This document shows positions 44,318-53,374 of a stretch of DNA of 64,000 bases, one piece after another. This stretch comes from Dickeya oryzae (lineage in GTDB: Bacteria; Pseudomonadota; Gammaproteobacteria; Enterobacterales; Enterobacteriaceae). Positions within the stretch are counted from its first letter, which is position 1. Each line of letters starts with the position of its first letter. Below the pieces are notes generated by a model, which did no database searches, was not told the origin of the DNA, and worked only from the letters and a program-made list of their open reading frames with translations. The stretch lies in the NCBI RefSeq assembly GCF_009372235.1, contig NZ_ML762920.1, positions 403,298-467,297 on the forward strand, given 5' to 3'. A program made the translations under genes and the position numbers.

Positions 44318-45343
44318 TTAACCGGCGGCTTTATGTGCCTGCCAGCGTTCACTCAATGCCGTCAACTGCGACGTCGCCTGCTTCCAGCGCGATGAATTCA
44401 GCAGTTCCCGACGCGTGATCATTCCCCGATGATAGAGCGTCTCCAGCCCCGGTACTTTGACCACCGACAGATTATCCAACACGCTGATGGCTCCCTGGCG
44501 CTGATTGCACACCAAAATCATATCGCAGCCAGCGTCCAACGCGGCCTGGGCACGCTCAGCGTAGCCGCCCATCACCGCCGCCCCTTCCATCGACAGGTCA
44601 TCCGAGAAAATAATGCCGCCGAATCCCAACTCCTGACGCAACACCTGTTTCAGCCAGTACGGCGACCCGCTGGCCGGGCGAGGATCCGCATCGCGGTAGA
44701 TAACATGCGCAGGCATGATGGCGTCTAACTGCTGTCGGGCTATCAACTCCCGAAAGACACGCATATCCCGTTCACGAATCTGCGCCAGCGGACGGTTATC
44801 CTGAGGCGTTTCCTTGTGGGAGTCCGCCGTGACCGCGCCGTGTCCGGGGAAGTGCTTACCTGTCGCTTTCATACCGGCGGCACGCATACCCGCGATAAAA
44901 TGCTCCGCGACGGCCAGCAAGGTATCCGGGTCGTCGTGGAAAGCACGATCGCCGATTGCCGCACTCCGATGTCCCACATCCAGCACCGGCGCAAAGCTGA
45001 TATCAATGTCCAGGGTGATCATTTCCGCCGCCATGACCCAGCCCGCTTCTTGTGCCAGTTGCTGTGCCTGCTCCAATGGATTCAATGCAGCAAAAGACTG
45101 GGCAGCCGGTAATGGAGTAAAGCCGTGACGAAAGCGTTGTACCCGGCCGCCTTCCTGATCGACAGCCACCACCAAGCGTTCACGCGAGGCACGCCGCATC
45201 TGGCGGACTAATTCAGCCAACTGGTCAGCATCGTGAAAATTGCGGCTGAACAGGATAACGCCCCCTACCAGCGGGTGCGCCAGCACCTCACGATCTTCCG
45301 CGTCCAGCTCATAACCAGCCACATCTAACATTAACGGACCCAC
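44318..45343 (-). CDS. nagZ: Beta-N-acetylhexosaminidase NagZ
   Basis: This 341-residue cytoplasmic GH3 enzyme removes GlcNAc from GlcNAc-anhydroMurNAc peptides in murein recycling. The [14 protein letters not shown] motif (about 163-176, His176 acting in acid/base catalysis) and the nucleophile Asp248 in [12 protein letters not shown] match E. coli numbering. [10 protein letters not shown] is also present. Its products feed NagK (23.9 kb) and the ampC-inducing pathway. It lies between thiK and ycfP on the minus strand. Confidence 0.96.
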   Translation of the reverse strand: MGPLMLDVAGYELDAEDREVLAHPLVGGVILFSRNFHDADQLAELVRQMRRASRERLVVAVDQEGGRVQRFRHGFTPLPAAQSFAALNPLEQAQQLAQEAGWVMAAEMITLDIDISFAPVLDVGHRSAAIGDRAFHDDPDTLLAVAEHFIAGMRAAGMKATGKHFPGHGAVTADSHKETPQDNRPLAQIRERDMRVFRELIARQQLDAIMPAHVIYRDADPRPASGSPYWLKQVLRQELGFGGIIFSDDLSMEGAAVMGGYAERAQAALDAGCDMILVCNQRQGAISVLDNLSVVKVPGLETLYHRGMITRRELLNSSRWKQATSQLTALSERWQAHKAAG

Positions 45344-45400
45344 AAAAACCTCTTTTTGTTAATTACAATCAGCCTGATGGCCGCAAAACCGGCCATAGCG

Positions 45401-46255
45401 CTACCCGCCTGCCCGACGCAATGCATCGGCGGTCTGACGGTAGCTCTGCTCACCGGTTTGCCGCCAGCGGACTTCAAACCACATTAAGACCAGGTAATCC
45501 GCCCAATATTGCCAGCGCGCCACCTGTTGGCGCAACGACGTCAGAGACAAACCGCGCCAGTGACGGCAGTAAGCCTGTAAAAAATCCTGCTGCTGCGCCC
45601 CATCCAGCTCACATCCCCGAAACAACAATGCCAGTTCCAGCCCAATGTCGCCGTCTGCCGCATACTCCCAGTCAATCAGCCGCCAGCCCGCCGTGGTACA
45701 CAGCAGATTGCCGGGATGCACGTCCAGATGCAGCGGTGCCATCAATAGCGGTGTGGGTAGTGGCCTATCGATAAGCCTCCGACAGACGCGCTTCAACTGC
45801 GGTGAACGCCTTGCCGGGTCCATATGCAGCCAGTGATGTGCTATCAGGCGTTTCAACGCCAGCGGATAACCGTAACGTGGTTGGTGATGCAAACGCGCGA
45901 TTAACGCCGCCAGCCTTCCTTCGGTGAGCAAGAGCGAAAACTGGCTGGCATCCACCTCCAAGCCTGCCAGCCACTCGACTAACAACCAGCCATCACGCCA
46001 GCATACCGGGCGCGGTGCCAGCGCGTGTCCGCTCAACTGACGCAGCACGCGGAACTCACGCTGGCGGGAAGTTCCTAACTGCCGCCCTTGCGGTGTTTCG
46101 CCACGCGCCAGCCATATCCCCGCCGGAGATTGCACACGCCAACTCTGCTGGCTAAGGCCACAGACCGACTGCAAATGAAAACCGGCGGTGGCTACCGCCG
46201 GCAGAGCCTGCTGCAACAGCGCATGCAACGCTTCACTGCTGGCGAACCGAGCCAT
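45401..46255 (-). CDS. thiK: Thiamine kinase
   Basis: This 284-residue APH/ChoK-fold kinase phosphorylates thiamine to thiamine monophosphate in salvage. The catalytic loop HLDVHPGNLL (about 178-187) and the metal-binding IDWEYAADGDIGLELALL are clear. Its start overlaps the 3' end of lpoB by 23 bases in another frame, indicating coupling. Sequence is less conserved than that of its neighbours, as usual for ThiK; the assignment is supported by the lpoB-thiK-nagZ order. Confidence 0.88.
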   Translation of the reverse strand: MARFASSEALHALLQQALPAVATAGFHLQSVCGLSQQSWRVQSPAGIWLARGETPQGRQLGTSRQREFRVLRQLSGHALAPRPVCWRDGWLLVEWLAGLEVDASQFSLLLTEGRLAALIARLHHQPRYGYPLALKRLIAHHWLHMDPARRSPQLKRVCRRLIDRPLPTPLLMAPLHLDVHPGNLLCTTAGWRLIDWEYAADGDIGLELALLFRGCELDGAQQQDFLQAYCRHWRGLSLTSLRQQVARWQYWADYLVLMWFEVRWRQTGEQSYRQTADALRRAGG

Positions 46256-46826
46256 TACCGGACCAGACTATCTCACCGGTCTGCACCAGCATCAGTTGCA
46301 TCGCCAAATCAGGTGATTTGACATCACCGCTGGCATCCGCGTACAGCACATACTGCGCACCGACATAACGGGCCAGGCCCACCGCTTTGCTACGCGATTC
46401 GAGGCTATCTTCTTCGGACAAACCTAACGATTGCCGGGCTACACCTAACTGTTCATGCGACACCATCGTAAATTGTCCCGATGCTGCCAACGCGTTGTAT
46501 AACGCCGTGGTCGCCTGAGCAGACTGTAGCGAACCATTGGTGTTATTTTTAATTTTGTTCACCAACAGAATACTGCCTTTCGCAATACCGTCGGTTTTCA
46601 CCATTTGCCCTACCAGCGGCGTTACCGCAGCAGACCAATTGAGCACCGGTACCTGAATTTTCGGCGGTGTCGGCAACGGCTGACTTTCTGATGGCGGCAA
46701 CGTCGGTTTCACCGGTACAGGTGGCGCGACGGGCTCGATAGACGCCGGTTGTTCTGTTTGTGGCTCGCGGCTGCTACAGCCTGCGATCACCAGCGCCATC
46801 AGCACGATGCCAAGATATTTTTTCAT
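46233..46826 (-). CDS. lpoB: Penicillin-binding protein activator LpoB
   Basis: This 197-residue outer-membrane lipoprotein reaches through the peptidoglycan to stimulate PBP1b transpeptidase and glycosyltransferase. A lipoprotein signal (MKKYLGIVLMALVIAGC) is followed by a proline-rich disordered linker (PVAPPVPVKPTLPPSESQPLPTPP) and a globular domain with QSAQATTALYNALAASGQFTMV and EDSLESRSKAVGLARYVGAQYVLY. It is somewhat shorter than E. coli LpoB (213) because of the linker. Start at 46826 rather than 46844, so that the lipobox cysteine falls near residue 19. Confidence 0.92.
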   Translation of the reverse strand: MKKYLGIVLMALVIAGCSSREPQTEQPASIEPVAPPVPVKPTLPPSESQPLPTPPKIQVPVLNWSAAVTPLVGQMVKTDGIAKGSILLVNKIKNNTNGSLQSAQATTALYNALAASGQFTMVSHEQLGVARQSLGLSEEDSLESRSKAVGLARYVGAQYVLYADASGDVKSPDLAMQLMLVQTGEIVWSGNGSVRQQ

Positions 46827-46847
46827 GTCTGTCCTCTCAATCACGCA

Positions 46848-47246
46848 TCAGAGAAAAAGATAAAGCCGCACCTGGCTGGCTGCCGGATTAGCATGCGTGG
46901 CCACAAGGGAGATATCCGTATGAGCAGGGATCACCACCGTCTGGTTGATACCCGGCGGCGGTACGTCCAGCCCCTGACGATCATACCAGTAAAATTGATA
47001 GTGCAGCGTTACCGGCTGTGTAGACGTGTTGCTGACACGAGCCGACGCCTGCTGAGCTGCATTATCACGCGACAACGACGGATTCGAAGCACGAATGCCC
47101 GCAGCCAGTACTGCGGCATCCAGCACCAATGTCTGTTTGGAATTAATGTTCAGGCTGGTCGTCCTGCCACACCCGACGAGTGACATCCCCAGTAGCAGGG
47201 CGACCAATATGCCCGGTAACACGCTTTCGGGTAATACCTTACGCAT
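46848..47246 (-). CDS. ycfL: YcfL family lipoprotein
   Basis: This 132-residue DUF1425 lipoprotein has a signal segment (LPGILVALLLGMSLVGC, lipobox LVGC) and a beta-rich C-terminal domain with VSNTSTQPVTLHYQFYWYDRQGLDV and IPAHTDISLVATHANPAASQVRLYL. It lies 6 bases downstream of hinT and 21 bases upstream of lpoB, so it is probably co-transcribed with hinT-ycfL-lpoB-thiK-nagZ. Function unknown. Confidence 0.88.
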   Translation of the reverse strand: MRKVLPESVLPGILVALLLGMSLVGCGRTTSLNINSKQTLVLDAAVLAAGIRASNPSLSRDNAAQQASARVSNTSTQPVTLHYQFYWYDRQGLDVPPPGINQTVVIPAHTDISLVATHANPAASQVRLYLFL

Positions 47247-47252
47247 GACCTA

Positions 47253-47603
47253 TCAACCAGCCAGCAGCGGCCCCAGTGGGCGACCGCCCAGCAGATGCAT
47301 ATGAATGTGATACACCTCCTGCCCACCGTGGCGATTGCAGTTGATGATCAAACGATAGCCGTCCTCCGCAATGCCTTCCTGATGCGCAATCTTACCCGCA
47401 ACCGTGATCATTCGACCAAGCGCGGCCTCGTGCTCTGGCGCGGTCTCATTCACCGTGGGGATCAGTACATTCGGTACAATCAAAATATGGGTGGGTGTGC
47501 GGGGGGCGATGTCGCGAAAAGCCGTCACCAGTTCGTCCTGATAAACGATATCGGCGGGGATTTCCCGACGAATGATCTTACTGAAAATGGTTTCTTCAGC
47601 CAT
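47253..47603 (-). CDS. hinT: Purine nucleoside phosphoramidase HinT
   Basis: This 116-residue HIT-family hydrolase cleaves AMP-lysine and AMP-N phosphoramidates. The histidine triad [10 protein letters not shown] is near the C terminus, and the N-terminal [20 protein letters not shown] is typical. Length is as in E. coli (119). It is the first gene of the minus-strand hinT-ycfL-lpoB-thiK-nagZ-ycfP run. In E. coli the gene upstream is fhuE; here it is an unrelated dehydrogenase. Confidence 0.95.
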   Translation of the reverse strand: MAEETIFSKIIRREIPADIVYQDELVTAFRDIAPRTPTHILIVPNVLIPTVNETAPEHEAALGRMITVAGKIAHQEGIAEDGYRLIINCNRHGGQEVYHIHMHLLGGRPLGPLLAG

Positions 47604-47717
47604 GACACAGTTCCTTTAAAAACAAGCGCTCTTGCGCGAAGCGGCTTGCAGTATGAGTGATAAATCTACTGTTTTTCAACTCTCTTTGTCAGCGTATGCC
47701 ATGCCTTAAGCAAGGTA

Positions 47718-48779
47718 TTACGCCGCAAAAAATGCCGCTGACATCCCCAACGAGCACCCGGCATCGGTAATTTTCCGCCACTCACCTTCGGAAATGACGA
47801 TACCATCAGCCAGACGTTGCGCACGCGCCTGACGCTCAGGCTCTCCGGCAATCAGGATCGGCGCGGACGAGTCCGGCACGCGCGACGCGCGCACATAAGC
47901 CAGCATGGCATCATACTCCTGTTGCAGCCATGACATGCCCACCAGCTTCGTTGGGTCAATCAGAATCGTGGTCATGTTGTTTACTATCGCGCCTTCGCGC
48001 GGGTTACCCGGATGGATAGTGCCGCCACCGGACAAAATACCCGCCAGTAGTTCCGCAGCCAGAATCAGACCGCCACCTTTGTGGCGTGCGATCGGTAGCA
48101 GCGCACCGGTTTGCTCCCCTTCCCACATGACGCGAGGGTCTGCGCTCGGCTGACCATCACGGTCTAGCATCACCGGCTCATCAAAGGTTTTCCCCGCCAG
48201 CCAGGCTACGCGTGTCTTACCCAGCGCTACCACGCTGGTGGCAAAATCCAGAATAAAGTCAGGGTTGTTGTCACTGCCCGGGAAGGCGATACAAATGGGG
48301 TTGGTGCCAAAGCGTGCGTCACTGCCGCCAAACGGTGCTACCAGCGGTGCAATATCACTGACATTAACGAAATGAATTGAAATCAGGCCAGCCTGCGCCG
48401 CCATTTCACCGTACGTCCCGATCCGTCCCAAATGGCAGGTTGACGATAACGTCATCAGGCACACACCGGTGGTTTTCACCCGCTCAATCGCCGCCTGCAT
48501 CGCCTCACGGCCGGTTCGTTGCCCAAACCCGCGATCGCCCGCAAACTGCAGTATCGCACCGCCATCCTGCACCAACCGGGCTGGCGTATTGGGGTGCATG
48601 TTACCTGCGGCGATAAAACTGACGTATTCCGGCAACATGCCGACTCCGTGACTGTCGTGTCCTTTGAGGTTCGCGCCAACCAGGTGGTGCGCCACACACT
48701 CAGCCTCATCATGCTCGCACCCGGCATGACGTAACAGTTCATACGCTATCTGCGTCAAGCGCTCAGCTGAAATCTGCAT
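47718..48779 (-). CDS. Malate/L-lactate dehydrogenase family oxidoreductase
   Basis: This 353-residue NAD(P)-dependent enzyme belongs to the LdhA-2/MDH-type family that includes YbiC, AllD and DlgD. Visible blocks are HDSHGVGMLPEYV, GDRGFGQRTGREAMQAAIERVKTTGVCLMTLSSTCHLGRIG, RFGTNPICIAFPG, LDFATSVVALGKTRVAW, HKGGGLILAAELLAGILSGGGT. It is closest in overall feel to E. coli YbiC (hydroxycarboxylate dehydrogenase), but the substrate (a 2-hydroxy acid or imino acid) cannot be set. The ATG at 48779 has AGAGGGAACAGG upstream; an open frame to 48839 runs into a repeat region and is rejected. It is inserted between hinT and ptsG. Confidence 0.85.
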   Translation of the reverse strand: MQISAERLTQIAYELLRHAGCEHDEAECVAHHLVGANLKGHDSHGVGMLPEYVSFIAAGNMHPNTPARLVQDGGAILQFAGDRGFGQRTGREAMQAAIERVKTTGVCLMTLSSTCHLGRIGTYGEMAAQAGLISIHFVNVSDIAPLVAPFGGSDARFGTNPICIAFPGSDNNPDFILDFATSVVALGKTRVAWLAGKTFDEPVMLDRDGQPSADPRVMWEGEQTGALLPIARHKGGGLILAAELLAGILSGGGTIHPGNPREGAIVNNMTTILIDPTKLVGMSWLQQEYDAMLAYVRASRVPDSSAPILIAGEPERQARAQRLADGIVISEGEWRKITDAGCSLGMSAAFFAA

Positions 48780-48824
48780 CCTGTTCCCTCTGAAAAGTGA
48801 TGTTGTGATACGCCGCTGATGAAC

Positions 48825-48890
48825 AATGTTGTTATTCAACTATCTTGTTATTCAACGATGTTGTTATTCCAACGATAGAGTTATCTCAAC
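48825..48890. repeat. 16-17-bp tandem repeat, four units
   Basis: AATGTTGTTATTCAAC, TATCTTGTTATTCAAC, GATGTTGTTATTCCAAC and GATAGAGTTATCTCAAC run head to tail. Units 1-3 are close and unit 4 more diverged; a ragged fifth may follow. The array begins 46 bases before the dehydrogenase start. Confidence 0.85.
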
Positions 48891-49050
48891 AATATCAATA
48901 TCGTTATTCAGGGCGGCGTTGGTTATCGCGCTGTCGGTGATGTTAATGCCAACGGTTACATGACACGCGGCAGCATCAATCATCCTACTGCTGAATATCC
49001 TGCGAGGGGAAACGATTCTGTTCAGTCGGGTGGGAATTAAAGGCACAATA

Positions 49051-49080
49051 TCGGTGGCAATAAAATCAGTGGCAATAAAA
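49051..49080. repeat. 15-bp tandem duplication
   Basis: TCGGTGGCAATAAAA and TCAGTGGCAATAAAA, one mismatch; the second overlaps the U-tract of the ptsG terminator. Confidence 0.8.
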
Positions 49081-49099
49081 AAGGGGCCGCAGCCCCTTT
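49076..49099 (-). terminator. Rho-independent terminator of ptsG
   Basis: Minus strand: AAAGGGGC / GCCCCTTT stem, 4-base loop, then TTT-rich tract. Confidence 0.9.
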
Positions 49100-49137
49100 C
49101 GTCAACTCCCTGTTATCCGTCAGTGGTGACGGATCTT

Positions 49138-50571
49138 TCAGTGATTGCGGATGTAATCATCCATATCGGTTTTCAGGTTATCAGACTTGGTACCGAAGAT
49201 AGCCTGTACACCGGAGCCGGCTACCACCACGCCTGCTGCGCCCAGTTTCTTCAACTCAGCCTGGTCAACCTTAGACACATCACCCACGCTGACACGCAGA
49301 CGGGTAATACACGCATCCAGGTTGGTGATGTTTTCTTTACCACCGAATGCGGATACCAGCGACGCGGCCATTTCAGAACCGCCCTGAGCAGACTGCTCGG
49401 ATGCAGAATCTTCACGACCTGGGGTTTTCAGATCCAGCTTGGCGATCAGTACGCGGAATATGGTGTAGTACACCACGGCGTAGCACAGACCCACAATCGG
49501 GAACAGCCACAGTTTGCTGCCGTTGCCACTCAGTACGATGAAGTCGATCAGACCGTGAGAGAAGCTAGTGCCATCACGCATACCGAGCAGAATACAAATC
49601 GGGAACGCCAGACCGGCCAGAATAGCGTGGATGACGTACAGGATCGGCGCTACGAAGATGAAGGAAAACTCGATAGGTTCGGTAATCCCGGTCAGGAACG
49701 CAGTCAGCGCAGCGGAAATCATGATACCGCCCACTTTGGCGCGATTTTCCGGTTTCGCCGAATGCCAGATAGCCAGTGCAGCAGCAGGCAGACCATACAT
49801 CTTGAACAGGAAGCCACCTGACAGTTTGCCCGCCGTCGGGTCACCCGCCATATAACGCGGGATGTCACCATGGAATACCTGACCTGCCGCGTTAGTGAAC
49901 TCACCCACCTGCATCTGGAAAGGTACGTTCCAGATATGGTGCAGACCAAACGGCACCAGGCTACGTTCAACGATACCGTAGATGCCGAATGCCAGCACCG
50001 GGTTCTGGTAAGCAGCCCATTTAGAAAATGCCTGAATCGCACTCCCTACCGGTGGCCAAATGAACGACAACACCACACCGGTGATGATGGCGGTCAAACC
50101 AGAAATGATCGGCACAAAACGTTTACCGGCAAAGAAGCCCAGGTACTCAGGCAAGCGAATGCGGTAAAAACGATTGAACATATAAGCGGCAATCGCACCA
50201 GCAATAATCCCGCCCAACACGCCAGTATCGGCCATGTGATTAGCGGCGATATCAGCCGGTGACATGTGCAACACCAGCGGTGCTACCACGGCCATGGTTT
50301 TCACCATGATGCCGTAAGCGACTACCGACGCCAGCGCCGATACACCGTCATTGTTGGTAAAGCCCAGAGCCACACCGATGGCAAAAATCAGCGGCATATT
50401 GGCAAACACAGAGTCGCCTGCCTGCGCCATCACGCTGGAAACAACCGCCGGCAACCAGCTAAAGTTGGCTGACCCGACGCCCAGTAAAATACCGGCGATA
50501 GGCAGCACAGACACTGGCAGCATCAGCGATTTACCTACTTTTTGCAGGTTTGCAAATGCATTCTTGAACAT
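49138..50571 (-). CDS. ptsG: PTS glucose transporter subunit EIICB
   Basis: This 477-residue inner-membrane protein imports and phosphorylates glucose, receiving phosphate from EIIA-Glc. The EIIC domain (about 1-385) shows [29 protein letters not shown] and [10 protein letters not shown]; the EIIB domain carries the phosphorylated cysteine in [13 protein letters not shown] (about residue 421). Length equals E. coli PtsG. The upstream region has Mlc- and CRP-like sites and a conserved SgrS target around the ribosome binding site. It is monocistronic with its own terminator. Confidence 0.97.
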   Translation of the reverse strand: MFKNAFANLQKVGKSLMLPVSVLPIAGILLGVGSANFSWLPAVVSSVMAQAGDSVFANMPLIFAIGVALGFTNNDGVSALASVVAYGIMVKTMAVVAPLVLHMSPADIAANHMADTGVLGGIIAGAIAAYMFNRFYRIRLPEYLGFFAGKRFVPIISGLTAIITGVVLSFIWPPVGSAIQAFSKWAAYQNPVLAFGIYGIVERSLVPFGLHHIWNVPFQMQVGEFTNAAGQVFHGDIPRYMAGDPTAGKLSGGFLFKMYGLPAAALAIWHSAKPENRAKVGGIMISAALTAFLTGITEPIEFSFIFVAPILYVIHAILAGLAFPICILLGMRDGTSFSHGLIDFIVLSGNGSKLWLFPIVGLCYAVVYYTIFRVLIAKLDLKTPGREDSASEQSAQGGSEMAASLVSAFGGKENITNLDACITRLRVSVGDVSKVDQAELKKLGAAGVVVAGSGVQAIFGTKSDNLKTDMDDYIRNH

Positions 50572-50594
50572 AATAGAGAGTGCTCCTGAGTAAT
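50572..50594 (-). promoter_or_regulatory. Conserved ptsG translation start region, probable SgrS pairing site
   Basis: The minus-strand leader TACTCAGGAGCACTCTC just before ATTATG is nearly the same as in E. coli ptsG mRNA, where SgrS pairs under glucose-phosphate stress. Conservation beyond the Shine-Dalgarno suggests that the same pairing is kept. SgrS itself is not in this window. Confidence 0.55.
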
Positions 50595-50683
50595 AGTGCT
50601 TCTATTTCTGATAGTTTCTGATAGTTCACCTGAAGGTGGGGAGGTCATCCTTCACGCGGTCGGGATGTGATATGCATCCTCAT

Positions 50684-50708
50684 TAATTTTTACGCAGAGT
50701 AAAATAAA
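50684..50708 (-). promoter_or_regulatory. Mlc-like operator upstream of ptsG
   Basis: Minus strand TTTATTTTACTCTGCGTAAA resembles the E. coli ptsG Mlc site (TTATTTACTCTGTGTAATAA). It lies about 115-135 bases before the ATG. Confidence 0.5.
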
Positions 50709-50722
50709 TGTTGCATCAAATG

Positions 50723-50738
50723 TTTGATAGCAGTCACG
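50723..50738 (-). promoter_or_regulatory. CRP-like site upstream of ptsG
   Basis: Minus strand CGTGA-CTGCTA-TCAAA matches 8 of 10 core bases of TGTGA-N6-TCACA, immediately upstream of the Mlc-like operator, the same arrangement as in E. coli. Confidence 0.4.
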
Positions 50739-50898
50739 TTTCAACTCATGAGAAACCCACGTTACTATCAGAAGTCTTATAGTTTGTGATCTAACGCCAA
50801 AAATTAGCCCTGCCACCGTGCAGTAAACACGACAAGTGGCAGGGGTTACTAGCGATTAATTACGAAGCCAAAAAAAACTCGCGTATTCTCAACCAGGA

Positions 50899-51693
50899 TC
50901 ACGCCACGGTCAACCGCGCAGGATCAATATGGAATAGGCGGGCGAAGTTTTCGGTGGTGGTGGATGCCAGCTTTTCGAGACTGACATTTTTGAGAACAGC
51001 CAGATATTCCGCAACATCACGCACATACGCGGGCTGATTTTCCTTGCCGCGATAGGGAACCGGTGCCAGCCACGGAGAATCGGTTTCAATCAATAGCCTG
51101 TCTAACGGCACATAGCGTGCGACATCTCGCAGTGCCTCAGCATTACGGAAGGTCACAATCCCGGAAAAAGAAATGTAGAACCCGAGATCCAGCAGTTGCT
51201 CCGCTGTTTCCTTATCCTCGGTAAAACAGTGTAGTACACCGCCGCATTCATCGGCCTTTTCTTCGCGCAGGATAGCCAGCGTATCTTCACGCGCAGAGCG
51301 GGTATGCACAATAACGGGTTTATGCAACTCCCGGCCAATGCGAATGTGTTCACGAAACGACGCCTGCTGCGAAGAGAGGGTATCTTGCTGATAATAGTAA
51401 TCCAGCCCGGTTTCACCTAATGCCACCACCGACGGCAACGCCGCCAGTGTACGCAGTTCAGCGAAATCATACGGTGTTTCCTGGCTGAGTGGGTGTACCC
51501 CGCAGGAAAACGCCACATCGTCACGTTCGCCAATCAACTCAGTCATCGCGCGAAACCCAGGTAACGTGGTGGCTACCGCCAGAAAAAAGCCCACATCACG
51601 CTCACGTGCCTTGTTCAATACATCAGACACATCGTGGTGCAGAGACTGATAATCCAAACCATCAAGATGGCAGTGGGAATCAACTAACAACAT
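50899..51693 (-). CDS. ycfH: TatD-family metal-dependent hydrolase YcfH
   Basis: This 264-residue TIM-barrel metal-dependent deoxyribonuclease-like hydrolase has metal ligands HCHLD (about 7-11), GETGLDYY (Glu), PVIVHTRSA (His), VLHCFTED (His) and IETDSPWLAP (Asp). It is the last gene of the holB run, 18 bases after holB, as in E. coli. The TatD family has 3'-5' DNase activity; the YcfH substrate is not established. Confidence 0.93.
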   Translation of the reverse strand: MLLVDSHCHLDGLDYQSLHHDVSDVLNKARERDVGFFLAVATTLPGFRAMTELIGERDDVAFSCGVHPLSQETPYDFAELRTLAALPSVVALGETGLDYYYQQDTLSSQQASFREHIRIGRELHKPVIVHTRSAREDTLAILREEKADECGGVLHCFTEDKETAEQLLDLGFYISFSGIVTFRNAEALRDVARYVPLDRLLIETDSPWLAPVPYRGKENQPAYVRDVAEYLAVLKNVSLEKLASTTTENFARLFHIDPARLTVA

Positions 51694-51711
51694 AATCAGG
51701 ACTTCCGGTAT

Positions 51712-52722
51712 TCAGGAAAAAGGTGACGGAATCGGCAACGTAGGAGACGACAATACCGACTCCCACGTCAACAACAGTTCCGTTAGTAACAATTCGCGGT
51801 TAACGCCAGTCACCGACACCAGTTGGTGACGGCACTGCAACCAACACCGCAGACTGGCATGCAAGCGGGCATCGCCACACTGTGATGCCAGTTGCGCCAC
51901 TAATGGTGCCTGATCCTGGTTGGTTCGCAGGCTAGCCGCCTGATAGCGCCATTTCAGCGCATCCAGAAATACGGTGCTAACCCAGTGAATGCGGCGTTCA
52001 GCGTCATCATGATTCAATACAGGCAACAGCGTTAGCGCGTCGCCTGATTGCAGACTGAGACCTAACTGCTGGCAGACCGCCTGGCGTGCTTTCCAGATGT
52101 CGGGTTGCAGCAGCGCCTCTGCGGCCAGTGGTGCCCCTGCCGACAACCGCAATGCGGTCTGTGACGCCATCTCATCAGCGACCCCGCGCGTACGCAGCCA
52201 CTGCATGGCTTGCGCCTGCGCCGGTGCATCCAGGTATAAATGCAAACAGCGACTGCGCAACGTCGCCAGCAACTGTCCCGGTGTACGGCACCCTAACAGG
52301 AAATAGGTCTGTGCTGGCGGTTCTTCCAATGTTTTCAGCAACGCATTAGCCGCCGCTTCGGTCAGGCTTTCCGCCAGTGGTAGCCAAACGACCTTGGCCC
52401 CCCCCTGCCGCGAACGCTGGTACACCTGCTCCAGTGCATCACGCACCGCGTCGACCCCCAGACTGTGCTTCCCCTTTTCGGGGCTGAGGGTGTGCCAGTC
52501 AGGGTGGGTCCCCGCGTTCATCAACTCACAGGAATGGCAACGGCCACAGCTTTTGGCCCCCTCCGGCTGCTGACACAGCAGCCACCGGCTGAAGGCATAC
52601 GCCAGCGACGCCTCGCCCATCCCATCGATAGCCTGCAACAACACCGCATGATGGCCGCGTTTTGCCTGATGCGACGCCAGTAACTGTCGGTAAGGTGCGT
52701 TCAGCCAGGGATACCACTCCAT
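51712..52722 (-). CDS. holB: DNA polymerase III subunit delta'
   Basis: This 336-residue clamp-loader stator subunit opens the sliding clamp with delta and DnaX. The zinc cluster CGRCHSCELMNAGTHPDWH is at about 58-76, the sensor-like ALLKTLEEPP segment follows, and RSRCLHLYL with the helical C-terminal domain ends it. It has no Walker A, as expected. It lies 7 bases downstream of tmk and 18 bases upstream of ycfH in a tightly packed operon. Confidence 0.93.
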   Translation of the reverse strand: MEWYPWLNAPYRQLLASHQAKRGHHAVLLQAIDGMGEASLAYAFSRWLLCQQPEGAKSCGRCHSCELMNAGTHPDWHTLSPEKGKHSLGVDAVRDALEQVYQRSRQGGAKVVWLPLAESLTEAAANALLKTLEEPPAQTYFLLGCRTPGQLLATLRSRCLHLYLDAPAQAQAMQWLRTRGVADEMASQTALRLSAGAPLAAEALLQPDIWKARQAVCQQLGLSLQSGDALTLLPVLNHDDAERRIHWVSTVFLDALKWRYQAASLRTNQDQAPLVAQLASQCGDARLHASLRCWLQCRHQLVSVTGVNRELLLTELLLTWESVLSSPTLPIPSPFS

Positions 52723-52729
52723 CAGCGAT

Positions 52730-53374
52730 TCACTCCCCTCGCCCGGTCAGCCGCTGCAACCAGTCACAGAGTACCCGGCGAATATCCGCGTTGACCTCTT
52801 CCAGCCCGCGGGACGCGTCAACCGTCACAATACTGTTGTCGGCCGCCGCCAATTGCTGATAACGGGCGCGGGTTCGTTCGAAAAACGCCAGCGACTCTTG
52901 CTCGATACGATCCAGTTCACCGCGCTGGCGGGCGCGTTTTAGCCCCAGATCAGGTGGAATATCCAGATAAAGCGTCAAATCAGGACGAAAATTGCCTAAC
53001 ACCGTGTCCCGTAATGACGCCATCAAGTGCGGGTCCATTCCCCGCCCACCGCCCTGGTAAGCCTGAGACGAGAGGTCGTGTCGGTCGCCAACCACCCAGG
53101 CACCGCGCTCCAGCGCCGGGCGGATCACGTTCTCCACCAGTTGCACGCGAGCGGCATACAACATCAGCAATTCTGCTTTATCCGTGAGTTTCTCTTCTGC
53201 CACACCCTGTTTGATAAGCGTACGCAACTTTTCCGCTAATGGCGTACCGCCAGGTTCACGGGTAAATACAATATCGTCGATACCAAACTCGCGCAGTGTT
53301 TCCACCACCACGGCATGAGCGCTGGTCTTCCCCGCCCCTTCGAGCCCCTCAATCACAATAAATTTACTGTTCAT
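52730..53374 (-). CDS. tmk: Thymidylate kinase
   Basis: This 214-residue kinase phosphorylates dTMP to dTDP. P-loop GLEGAGKTS is at about 10-18, the DRY-like motif [15 protein letters not shown] in the middle, and the LID region [18 protein letters not shown] follows. Length is as in E. coli (213). It overlaps the 3' end of mltG by 11 bases and sits before holB. Confidence 0.95.
   Translation of the reverse strand: MNSKFIVIEGLEGAGKTSAHAVVVETLREFGIDDIVFTREPGGTPLAEKLRTLIKQGVAEEKLTDKAELLMLYAARVQLVENVIRPALERGAWVVGDRHDLSSQAYQGGGRGMDPHLMASLRDTVLGNFRPDLTLYLDIPPDLGLKRARQRGELDRIEQESLAFFERTRARYQQLAAADNSIVTVDASRGLEEVNADIRRVLCDWLQRLTGRGE

Larger units (their letters stand above)
48780..49137. other. 358 bp upstream of the dehydrogenase, with repeats
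   Basis: Holds the tandem repeats at 48825-48890 and 49051-49080 and the ptsG terminator. No gene is supported. Confidence 0.5.
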
